Positions 24,253 to 31,446 of a DNA stretch of 64,000 nt are shown here, one piece after another. Position 1 is the first letter of the stretch. Each line of letters opens with the position of its first letter. The notes below the pieces were generated by a model. That model was not told the origin of the DNA and did not search any database. It was given only the letters and a program-made list of their open reading frames with translations. The position numbers were made by a program, and so were the translations under genes. The DNA comes from 13-2-20CM-66-19 sp963760225 (GTDB lineage Bacteria; Pseudomonadota; Gammaproteobacteria; Steroidobacterales; Steroidobacteraceae), in the NCBI GenBank assembly GCA_963760225.1, contig CAVXCD010000001.1, positions 558,001 to 622,000 of the forward strand. Reading direction: 5' to 3'.

Positions 24253-26622
24253 GTGATCTGCGCCGCGCGACAACACTGGCCGAGTGCCTTGAACGAAACC
24301 GCGACAGCGAATCCCCCGCGGCCACTGAAGAGCCGCTACGTGCTGCACGAACGGCTGGGCAGCGGCGGGCAGGGCGAGGTTTGGCGCGCGCACGATCCGC
24401 AGCGCGGCGTCGACGTCGCGCTGAAAATCCTGCGCCCCGGGGCCGGTCGCAGTGACGCGGCGTGGGGCGCGCTACTGCACGAATACCAGAGCGCGAGCCG
24501 GCTCGATCATCCGTTGATCATCAGGGTGTTTGAACCGGAGCGCGACGAGGCCACCCTGCTGATGCCGATGGAGCTGGCCACGGGCGGTGATCTGCGCCGT
24601 CTGCGCGGCGCCGGTTATCTCGCCGTGGTGCCGGTGCTGCTGGAGGTCGCACAGGCGCTCGAGCATGCGCACCAGCGCGGCGTCATCCACCGTGACCTGA
24701 AGCCCGGTAACGTGCTCTTCGATGCGCGCGGGCGCGTGAAGCTTGCTGACTTCGGCGTCTCGAGCAGCGCACCGGATCCTGGCACGGATGCCATGATCCG
24801 CGGACTGTCGCCGTTCACCGCGAGTCCCGAGCAGCTGCGCGGTGAGCCGCCGGCGCCCAGCGATGACATCTACGGCCTCGGGGCGCTGGCGTACGAGCTG
24901 CTGTCATCCCACCCGCCGCACTACCCCAACTTCGATGCGCGGCGCGTGCAGCAGGAGCCGGTGCCGCCGCTGGTGCCGGTGCAGCAGATTCCGCCACAGC
25001 TCAATGCGCTCATCATGCGCATGCTGGCCAAGGATCCCCGGCAGCGTCCGGCCTCGATGCTCGAGATCATCGACGCGCTCGAAGCCACGCTCAACGACAC
25101 GCTGACATTCGACCACGAGGACGATGCCGCCGCCGGCTCGCCGTCATTGCCGCCGACGCCCGCGCACTACCTGGACGAGTTGTCCGTGACGCTGCCGCCG
25201 GGCGTGCGGCCCGGGGCCGCTCGGGCGCCCGCAGCCTCGCGCGCGCCGGCAGCGAAGGCCGCGCCGGCAGCGAAGCCCGCGCCGGCGGCAAAGCCCGCGC
25301 CGGCGGCAAAGCCGGCACCGGCGGCAAAGCCCGCACCGCCAGCACGGCCCGCACCGGCAGCAAAACCCGCACCGGCGTCGGCGATGCCGCCAGCCCCCGC
25401 CCCACGTGCGCCGCCGGCTGCGGTGCCGCCGGTAGCCGCGACTCGTGCACCCGCGGTCGTTTCGCCGCCCGCTGCCACGCCCGCACCGGCCGCTGCGGGT
25501 GCATCCGCCGTGTCAGCACCGCTCGTCGTGCCTGCGCCGGCAGATGCCGTCGCGCCCCGCCCCGCAGCGGCGCTGACGTCCCGTACGCCGGGGCTGCTCG
25601 ACGAGCGGGCGCTGCAAGACCTGCAGCTCACGCCCGTTCGGGTGCAGCGCTTGGCGCCGATGCGCAGCGTCGTTCCACAGGTGCTCGCGGTGTGCGCGTT
25701 ACTTGCCGCGCTGCTGATCGCGGCATTCCTCTTGCTGCCGCAGCGCTTCGGCGGGCGGGGGATGGCGCCGTTACTCGGCCGCGCGCTGACCGGCGCGTCC
25801 GTCCCTTCCGCTGCGCCCGCCGCCGCAGCGTCTGCGCCGAGCGCTGCGACTGCGCGGCCGGACGCGCTGCCCCCCGCCGCGCCTGCCGCGCCCGCCGCGA
25901 GCGCCGCGCAGCCGCCCGGCGATGACGGTTACGCGGCGGCTGCCGGTCGGGGGTTTGCGGCTCTCGGTGCCGGCCGGCTCGATGAGGCGCGGACGGCCTT
26001 CGAGACGGCGCGCAGCATCCGCCCTGCCGGCGGGGAAGCGCTGGAGGGATTGCGGCGCGTCGCCATGGAGAGCGCCGCACACCGGTTCGCGGCAGCGCGC
26101 GCGCAGGCTACCGACTTCGAGGCGCAGGAGCGCTGGGAGGATGCACTGGCGGTCTACGCGTCGGTGCTGCGGCAGGCCCCGGCGGCCGCTTTCGCGCAAG
26201 AGGGCAGCGCGCGCGCCACCGAGCGCCTGCAGCTTGCCGACTCGCTGCAGGCGCTCATCGATCACCCGGCAGCCCTGGCGTCGGCGCGCGCGCGGGCGCA
26301 GGCGGCGGAGCTGCTGCAGGCTGCCGAAGACCAGTCCTCGCCCGGTCCGGTGCTGCGCGAGCAGATCGCGCGCGTCACCGCGCTGCTGCCCGGGGCCGAC
26401 AGGCCGGTGCACCTGGCGCTGGTGTCGGACAGCCTGACGCAGGTGTCGATTCAGAATGTCGGCACGTTCGGCAGCTTCGCGCGTCGCGACGTCGACCTCA
26501 AACCCGGGCACTACACGGTGATCGGCACGCGCGAGGGTTACCGCGACGTGCGGCTCGACGTGAGCATCGCTCCGGGACAGGACGTTCAGACGGTAAGCAT
26601 CAGCTGCAACGAGCCGATCTGA
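24253..26622 (+). CDS. Eukaryotic-type serine/threonine protein kinase with TM and PEGA-like C-terminus
   Basis: A 789-residue membrane kinase. The kinase domain (about residues 28-285) has the glycine loop GSGGQGEVW (35-43), Lys58 in VALK, HRDLKPGN (146-153, catalytic Asp148), DFG (166-168) and SPEQLRG. It is followed by a Thr/Pro linker and an Ala/Pro/Lys low-complexity stretch encoded by 18-bp repeats. A single TM helix lies near residues 474-496 (VLAVCALLAALLIAAFLLLP). The outer part contains TPR-like helices (GRLDEARTAFETARSIRPAG) and a PEGA-like end (VDLKPGHYTVIGTREGYRDV). Translation starts at GTG 24253 or TTG 24289; both precede the kinase fold. The FHA protein at 14024 is a possible substrate reader. 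The monooxygenase gene starts 7 bp after the stop. Confidence 0.88.
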   Translation: MICAARQHWPSALNETATANPPRPLKSRYVLHERLGSGGQGEVWRAHDPQRGVDVALKILRPGAGRSDAAWGALLHEYQSASRLDHPLIIRVFEPERDEATLLMPMELATGGDLRRLRGAGYLAVVPVLLEVAQALEHAHQRGVIHRDLKPGNVLFDARGRVKLADFGVSSSAPDPGTDAMIRGLSPFTASPEQLRGEPPAPSDDIYGLGALAYELLSSHPPHYPNFDARRVQQEPVPPLVPVQQIPPQLNALIMRMLAKDPRQRPASMLEIIDALEATLNDTLTFDHEDDAAAGSPSLPPTPAHYLDELSVTLPPGVRPGAARAPAASRAPAAKAAPAAKPAPAAKPAPAAKPAPAAKPAPPARPAPAAKPAPASAMPPAPAPRAPPAAVPPVAATRAPAVVSPPAATPAPAAAGASAVSAPLVVPAPADAVAPRPAAALTSRTPGLLDERALQDLQLTPVRVQRLAPMRSVVPQVLAVCALLAALLIAAFLLLPQRFGGRGMAPLLGRALTGASVPSAAPAAAASAPSAATARPDALPPAAPAAPAASAAQPPGDDGYAAAAGRGFAALGAGRLDEARTAFETARSIRPAGGEALEGLRRVAMESAAHRFAAARAQATDFEAQERWEDALAVYASVLRQAPAAAFAQEGSARATERLQLADSLQALIDHPAALASARARAQAAELLQAAEDQSSPGPVLREQIARVTALLPGADRPVHLALVSDSLTQVSIQNVGTFGSFARRDVDLKPGHYTVIGTREGYRDVRLDVSIAPGQDVQTVSISCNEPI
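25243..25368 (+). repeat. Seven 18-bp tandem repeats inside the kinase linker
   Basis: Seven consecutive 18-bp units starting GCRCCGSCRGCRMRG encode mostly Ala-Pro-Ala-Ala-Lys-Pro hexapeptides in the kinase juxtamembrane linker. Units 1-5 are nearly identical; units 6-7 have drifted. Unit number could vary between strains by slippage and alter the length of the linker between the kinase domain and the membrane. Confidence 0.85.
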
Positions 26623-26629
26623 CCGACCC

Positions 26630-28144
26630 ATGAGCGATGACGTTCTGGTCATCGGTGCCGGCCCGACCGGGCTGGTGCTGGCGCTGTGGCTGACGAAGCT
26701 CGGCGTTCGCGTCCGTATCCTCGACAAGACCGCCGGGCCCGGAACCACCTCGCGCGCGCTCGCCGTGCAGGCGCGCACGCTCGAGCTGTACCGTCAGCTC
26801 GACCTCGCCGACGCCGTGGTGGCGCGTGGCCACCGCGTCCCGGCGGTGAACCTGTGGGCAAGGGGTGAGCGCGCCGCGCGCCTCGGCTTCGAGGCGATCG
26901 GCGCGGGCCTGACACCGTACTCGTTCATGGAGATCTTTCCCCAGGACGAGCACGAGCGGCTGCTGATCGAGCGACTCGCCGCGTGCGGGGTGCAAGTCGA
27001 ACGCTGCAGCGAGCTGCTCGGCTTCCGCGAGGAGACGGAGCGGGTGTGCGCCCGCGTGCGCACCGCCCAGGGAGATGAGGTGCAGCTCAGCGCGCGCTAC
27101 ATCGCCGGCTGCGACGGTGCGCACTCGCTGGTACGCGAAACCATCGGCGCCGGCTTCCCCGGGGGGACGTACCGGCAGGTGTTCTACGTCGCGGACATCG
27201 AAGGGGCGGGCGCCCCGGTCGACGGCGAGCTGCACGTGGATCTCGATGAGGCGGATTTCCTCGCGGTATTCCCGCTGGCCGGCACCGGCCGGGCGCGGCT
27301 GGTCGGCACGGTGCGCGATGAGCGCGCCGATCGTGCCGACACGCTCGGCTTTGAGGACGTGAGCGGGCGGGCGATCGAGCATCTCGGGCTCGAGGTGCGC
27401 AGGGTCAACTGGTTCTCCACCTACCACGTGCATCATCGGGTCGCCGGCTCGTTCGCCCGCGGGCGCGCCTTCGTGCTCGGCGACGCGGCGCACGTCCACA
27501 GTCCGCTCGGCGGCCAGGGCATGAATACCGGCATCGGCGATGCGATCAACCTTGCCTGGAAGCTCGCGGCGGTGCTCGGCGGGCGCGCCGGCGCGGCGCT
27601 GCTCGACAGCTATGAGACGGAGCGCATGAGCTTCGCGCGCCGCCTGGTCGCCACCACCGACCGCGCCTTCAGTTTCGTCACCGCGGATGGTCCGCTCGCG
27701 GACCTGGTGCGCACCCGCGTGGCGCCCACGGTGCTGTCCACGGTGGCGCGGCTCGAGGTGGTGCGCAACTTCCTGTTCCGCACCGTCGCGCAGCTCATGC
27801 TCAACTACCGCGGCACGGCCCTGAGCGAGGGGGTGGCCGGGGCGGTCCACGGCGGCGACCGCCTGCCCTGGGTCGGTCCCGGCGCCCTCGACAACCATGA
27901 GCCGCTGCGCTCGATCGGCTGGCAGGCGCACGTGTACGGCGACGCCGCCGGGGAGCTGCGCGCTGCCTGCAGCGCGCGGCCGCTGCCGCTGCACATCTTC
28001 CCCTGGAGCGAGGCCCAGGCCGCCGCGGGACTGGAGCGCGACGCACTGTACCTGCTGCGACCCGACACCTACGTCGCGCTGGCGGCGCCGGCGCCGGCAG
28101 CGCAGCTGCTGGAGCGCTATTTCCAGGCCCGCGGTCTGCGCTAA
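26630..28144 (+). CDS. FAD-binding aromatic monooxygenase (PheA/TfdB family)
   Basis: A 504-residue class A flavoprotein hydroxylase. It has the N-terminal FAD Rossmann motif VIGAGPTGLVLALWL (residues 7-21), the central CDGAHSLVRETIG motif near residue 160, and the second FAD motif VLGDAAHVHSPLGGQGMNTG near residue 283. These match the phenol and dichlorophenol hydroxylase family, which uses NAD(P)H and O2 to hydroxylate aromatics or polyketides. The C-terminal thioredoxin-like domain is short. The substrate cannot be inferred, and no ring-cleavage genes are nearby. The ATG at 26630 lies 7 bp after the kinase stop. Confidence 0.87.
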   Translation: MSDDVLVIGAGPTGLVLALWLTKLGVRVRILDKTAGPGTTSRALAVQARTLELYRQLDLADAVVARGHRVPAVNLWARGERAARLGFEAIGAGLTPYSFMEIFPQDEHERLLIERLAACGVQVERCSELLGFREETERVCARVRTAQGDEVQLSARYIAGCDGAHSLVRETIGAGFPGGTYRQVFYVADIEGAGAPVDGELHVDLDEADFLAVFPLAGTGRARLVGTVRDERADRADTLGFEDVSGRAIEHLGLEVRRVNWFSTYHVHHRVAGSFARGRAFVLGDAAHVHSPLGGQGMNTGIGDAINLAWKLAAVLGGRAGAALLDSYETERMSFARRLVATTDRAFSFVTADGPLADLVRTRVAPTVLSTVARLEVVRNFLFRTVAQLMLNYRGTALSEGVAGAVHGGDRLPWVGPGALDNHEPLRSIGWQAHVYGDAAGELRAACSARPLPLHIFPWSEAQAAAGLERDALYLLRPDTYVALAAPAPAAQLLERYFQARGLR

Positions 28145-28199
28145 GCTGCGCTTCGCTTAAAACAACATCGATCGCGGCCGAAGGGGCGCTGCAGCAGCG

Positions 28200-28925
28200 A
28201 TGGCGGAGGAAAGCAGGATCGTGCTTCTGGCCGGCGCGAGTGGCCTCACGGGCGGTTATGCGCTCGAGGCGCTGCTCGCCGCGCCGGACGTGAGCCGGGT
28301 GGTGGGCGTGTCGCGACGCCCGCTGGGGCGCGAGCACCCGCGTCTCGCCAACCGCATCGTGCCGTTCGAGCGCCTGGAGGCGCAGCTGCTGGGTACCAGC
28401 TGCGACGCGGCGCTGTGCTGCCTCGGCACCACGCTGCGCAAGGCCGGCTCACAGCAGGCGTTTCGCGCGGTCGACGTCGACTGCGTGCTGGCCTTCGCGC
28501 GCGCCGCGCGCGCCGGCGGCGCGCGCCGCTTCGTGGTGATATCGAGCGTGGGCGCACAGCGCGCCGCGCGCAATTTCTACCTGCGCACCAAGGCGGAGAT
28601 GGAAGCCGGGGTGGAGGCACTGGGATTTGAGTCGCTCGACATCCTGCAGCCGTCGCTGCTGCTGAGCTGGCGCAGCGAGATGCGGCCGCTCGAGCTGCTG
28701 GCTACCGCGTGCATGCCGCTGCTGAACCCGCTGCTGCGCGGCAACTACCTGCCGTATCGCGCCATTGCCGCGCGCACCGTGGGCGCGGCGATGGTCGGCG
28801 CCTTGCGCTCGGGGCGCCGCGGCGTGCAGCGCTATGACTACGAGGGCATCACCGCGCTCGCGCGCCTGGGGCCGACGCGCGGCCGCAACGCATCGCCCGC
28901 GAAGGCGCCCGCCGGCGCGAAGTAG
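28200..28925 (+). CDS. NAD(P)-binding SDR-like protein (HTATIP2/YbjT type)
   Basis: A 241-residue atypical short-chain dehydrogenase fold. The glycine motif LAGASGLTGGYALEALL (residues 10-26) is the NmrA/HTATIP2 variant of the Rossmann loop. CLGTTLRKAGSQQAFRAVD and FVVISSVGAQRAARNFYLRTKAEME carry the family's conserved Ser and YLRxK positions, where a Tyr-x-x-x-Lys dyad is expected. The C-terminus (LQPSLLLSWRSEMRPLE) is typical for bacterial homologues described as oxidoreductases or nucleoside-diphosphate-sugar epimerase-like. No substrate is known. The start codon is ATG at 28200. Confidence 0.85.
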   Translation: MAEESRIVLLAGASGLTGGYALEALLAAPDVSRVVGVSRRPLGREHPRLANRIVPFERLEAQLLGTSCDAALCCLGTTLRKAGSQQAFRAVDVDCVLAFARAARAGGARRFVVISSVGAQRAARNFYLRTKAEMEAGVEALGFESLDILQPSLLLSWRSEMRPLELLATACMPLLNPLLRGNYLPYRAIAARTVGAAMVGALRSGRRGVQRYDYEGITALARLGPTRGRNASPAKAPAGAK

Positions 28926-28944
28926 CGCGGCAGCGGCGTCCTCC

Positions 28945-29412
28945 ATGCGCGCCACGCCCGTCTGCGCTGCGCTGCTCGCCGTCGGCGCGGCGCTGCTGCT
29001 GGGCGGCTGCGCCCCGCTGCGTGCACCGGCAGCGGCGAACGCGCCGAACGGCGCGGCGATCGTCGCGGTGGCGAATACGCTGGTCGGCACGCGCTACCAG
29101 TTCGGCGGCGCGGACGCGGCGGGTTTCGATTGCAGCGGCCTTGCGCTGTACGCCTACGAGCGCGTCGGCATCGCCATCCCGCGCACCGCGGCCGCGCAGC
29201 AGCGCGCGGCGCGCGCGGTACCGGCCGCGCAGCTCGCGCCGGGTGATCTGGTTTTTTTTCACGTCCGCGCGCGCGCCGTCGATCACGTCGGCATCTATTC
29301 CGGCGGCGGCCGTTTCATTCACGCGCCGCGCGCGGGACACGCGGTGGAATATGCCGATCTGTATAGGGGTTTCTACGCACGGCGCTTCGTCAGCGCCGGC
29401 CGCTTCTGGTGA
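28945..29412 (+). CDS. NlpC/P60 family lipoprotein, putative peptidoglycan endopeptidase
   Basis: A 155-residue lipoprotein. The signal peptide ends in LLLGGC (Cys22), a good lipobox without Asp at +2, so outer-membrane location is likely. The mature domain is a minimal NlpC/P60 fold (GTRYQFGGADAAGFDCSGL) with the catalytic Cys in DCSGL, His in DHVGIY and a third polar residue in FIHAPR. Such enzymes cut D-Glu-meso-DAP bonds in stem peptides, like E. coli Spr/MepS. The ATG at 28945 is 20 bp after the previous stop. The downstream gene is under a separate riboswitch. Confidence 0.88.
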   Translation: MRATPVCAALLAVGAALLLGGCAPLRAPAAANAPNGAAIVAVANTLVGTRYQFGGADAAGFDCSGLALYAYERVGIAIPRTAAAQQRAARAVPAAQLAPGDLVFFHVRARAVDHVGIYSGGGRFIHAPRAGHAVEYADLYRGFYARRFVSAGRFW

Positions 29413-29435
29413 ACGCGCCGCTCGGCGTGAGACAT

Positions 29436-29504
29436 AAGTGGTCGCGTGCGCGCGCTGTCGCCGATGAGTGACACCACTTGAGAGTCCGGACACATTTTCG
29501 GACT
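29436..29504 (+). other. Two inverted repeats between the NlpC/P60 gene and the riboswitch
   Basis: AAGTGGT (29436-29442) and ACCACTT (29473-29479) form a perfect 7-bp inverted repeat with a 30-base gap. Directly after it, AGTCCG (29483-29488) and CGGACT (29499-29504) form a 6-bp hairpin with a T-rich loop. They may terminate the upstream transcript or mark a regulator site for the riboswitch-controlled promoter. I cannot assign a clear -35/-10 pair here. Confidence 0.35.
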
Positions 29505-29534
29505 TGACTGCGATCCGCGACGATTTGACACTGG

Positions 29535-29628
29535 GCGTCTGTGAAAAGGGCAAACCCGTCGAAAGACGGGGACGCAAAGCCACCGGTCTAAAGGAACGGG
29601 TTCCTATGACGGCGGGGCTGCCGCATCG
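29535..29628 (+). promoter_or_regulatory. Cyclic di-GMP-I (GEMM) riboswitch
   Basis: The sequence follows the Vibrio Vc2 aptamer closely. It has AGGGCAAAC, the GAAA tetraloop of P1b flanked by CCCGTC/GACGGG, the junction GGACGCAAAGCC, then ACCGGTCTAAA with the tetraloop-receptor bases, and a closing GGCGGGGCTGCC. The ligand-contacting G equivalent to Vc2 G20 is at 29549; it is G, not the A that marks cGAMP-sensing variants. A47 (in ACGCAAAG) and the late pairing C are also kept. The next gene begins about 110 bases downstream, and no strong T-tract terminator is seen in between. Confidence 0.92.
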
Positions 29629-29736
29629 CGCGCCGGCGCGAGCGTTGGCACTTCCCTCCCCGTCACGCGAATCCGCACAGGTCCTGTCCGACCCGTGGCG
29701 CTGATGATTTCGTACTTCGGGGACTTCGGGGAAGTT

Positions 29737-31446
29737 ATGACAGCCACGCCCAATTTCGCTTCCAGCGCAGCTGCGGAAGCCGGGGCGGCGCCCGCGACCA
29801 GCGCGGCGCCGTTTGTTCTCAATCTGTGTTCATCGTCGACGCCGATGGCGCTCGCGCAGACTGATCTGCCCGAGCTCAAGCGTTTCACGTTCTTCGTCAG
29901 CCGGCGCTTCGAGGAGGGCCGCGAGCGCTTCCGGCTGCACATGGGCTACTTCGCCACGCTTGCCGAAGCCGAGGAGTGGCTCAACCTGGTCCGCGAGATC
30001 TATCCGGGTGCCTGGGCCGGTGAGGCGCCGGGGCGCAAGCTGCGTGAACGCGCCGCCGCGGCCGCCGCAGACCAGGCGCGGCACGCCGCCGGCCCGCAGG
30101 CGCAGGCGCAGGCGCTGGTGCCGCCGCCGCGTCCGGCCTCGCCCGCTCCCGCTCCCGCACCGCCACCGCCGCCGGCTGCCTTGCGTGTGCCGGTAGTGCA
30201 CGCCGCTCCGCCATTCGCGCAGGTTGCACCACGCGCCGTCGCTGCAGCACTGGTGCAGCCTGCCAGGCGTCCGGCCAAACCGGCAGCGGCGGCGCCTGCC
30301 GCGCCGCCCGTGGCGTACCCGGCACCGCGCACCGCCGCTGCGCCGCGCGGCGTGCCGGCCGCGGCCGCGCAGGTGGCGCCGCGCGCCGCCACGCCTGCTG
30401 CCGCGCGACCCGCTCCGGCCCGCCCGCCGCAGGCCGCCGCCGCGCCCGCCGTGGCGCCGCCCGCTGGGCCAGCCGCCCGCGGGGGACGTGGACAGGTAAA
30501 GCAGGTATTCGAAGATTCCAACGTGCGCGAGGTGCTCAGGGCGCTCGGCGACGCCAGCGCTACCGGCGAGACGCGCCAGATGCGGGTGCCCCCGCCGCGG
30601 CCCGAGATCACCGCCGAGCACGCCGCTCTTAGCGACACGCAGGTGCTGAAGCTCCTCGAGGTGCGCCGCTCCGCGGACAGCGAGGCGCTGCCGGCGGAGA
30701 GCACCGATGGCGGCGCGATCCCGCTGCTCAAGCCCGACGACACCGGCACGCGCCGCGCGCTCAAGGAGGCCGTGGCCAGCAATGCACCGGTATTCTTCGC
30801 GGTACAGCTGCAGTGGTCGGTACAGCCCGCCGAGCTCGACAAGGTGCCGCCGCTCGCGATCTTCAGTGCCTACACGCTCTACACCGTCGAGGGCAGCCGC
30901 GATGGCCGCAAGTGGTACGGGCTGCGGCTCGGATTCTTCAGCGATGCGATCTCCGCCAAGCAGGTGGCGCACTACGTGCGCTCGGAGTTCGCCTCGGTGG
31001 CGGTCGTGCCGGTGAGTCCGCAGGAGAAGGCGCGCGCCACCGACCAGGAGATGGCGGCGACGCTCGCAGCGCCGATACTGGCGCGCACCGACCAGGAGGA
31101 ATTCAAGCTCATCGACGAGAACCCCGCGGCGCACGTGCCGGTCGTCCCGGCGGCGCCCAAGGCGGCGGCGAAACCCACCGCCGCACGCGCGCCGCTGCGC
31201 GCAGCCGCGGAAGCGGGCAAGGGACGCGCCCGCGGCGGCGGCAAGGTCGGCGCCCGTGATCGTCGCGGGCCGCACTCGCTCGAGGAGACGCTCGAGATCC
31301 TCGGTGCCGGCGAGCTGTCGATCGACAGCGGCAACGGCGAGACTCTGAACGACTCCGGCGTGCGTCACCTGCATGTCGAGGTGCAGAAGAACTCGCCGTT
31401 CTCCAAGCTCCTCGAGCGCCTCAGCGAGCGGCTGAAGAGGCCTTAG
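29737..31446 (+). CDS. Protein with two SPOR-like domains, controlled by a c-di-GMP riboswitch
   Basis: A 569-residue protein of uncertain function. Residues about 42-92 (FTFFVSRRFEEGRERFRLHM, then GYFATLAEAEEWL) and about 355-430 (YTLYTVEGSRDGRKWYGLRL, then GFFSDAISAKQVAHYV) resemble SPOR repeats, with the typical GxF turn followed by a helix. Between them is about 150 residues of Ala/Pro-rich linker. The C-terminus is basic and helical (SKLLERLSERLKRP). No signal peptide or TM segment is evident, which is unusual for peptidoglycan-binding SPOR proteins. The start is uncertain: ATG 29737 has GGGGAAG just upstream, while ATG 29704 and GTG 29695 are in frame but lack a site. It overlaps the opposing M3 peptidase gene by 26 bp. 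Confidence 0.72.
   Translation: MTATPNFASSAAAEAGAAPATSAAPFVLNLCSSSTPMALAQTDLPELKRFTFFVSRRFEEGRERFRLHMGYFATLAEAEEWLNLVREIYPGAWAGEAPGRKLRERAAAAAADQARHAAGPQAQAQALVPPPRPASPAPAPAPPPPPAALRVPVVHAAPPFAQVAPRAVAAALVQPARRPAKPAAAAPAAPPVAYPAPRTAAAPRGVPAAAAQVAPRAATPAAARPAPARPPQAAAAPAVAPPAGPAARGGRGQVKQVFEDSNVREVLRALGDASATGETRQMRVPPPRPEITAEHAALSDTQVLKLLEVRRSADSEALPAESTDGGAIPLLKPDDTGTRRALKEAVASNAPVFFAVQLQWSVQPAELDKVPPLAIFSAYTLYTVEGSRDGRKWYGLRLGFFSDAISAKQVAHYVRSEFASVAVVPVSPQEKARATDQEMAATLAAPILARTDQEEFKLIDENPAAHVPVVPAAPKAAAKPTAARAPLRAAAEAGKGRARGGGKVGARDRRGPHSLEETLEILGAGELSIDSGNGETLNDSGVRHLHVEVQKNSPFSKLLERLSERLKRP

Noticed and set aside
29525..29530. TTGACA as a -35 element for the c-di-GMP-regulated gene
   Set aside because: No acceptable -10 follows at 16-18 bp, and the riboswitch aptamer starts almost immediately, so the promoter must be further upstream.
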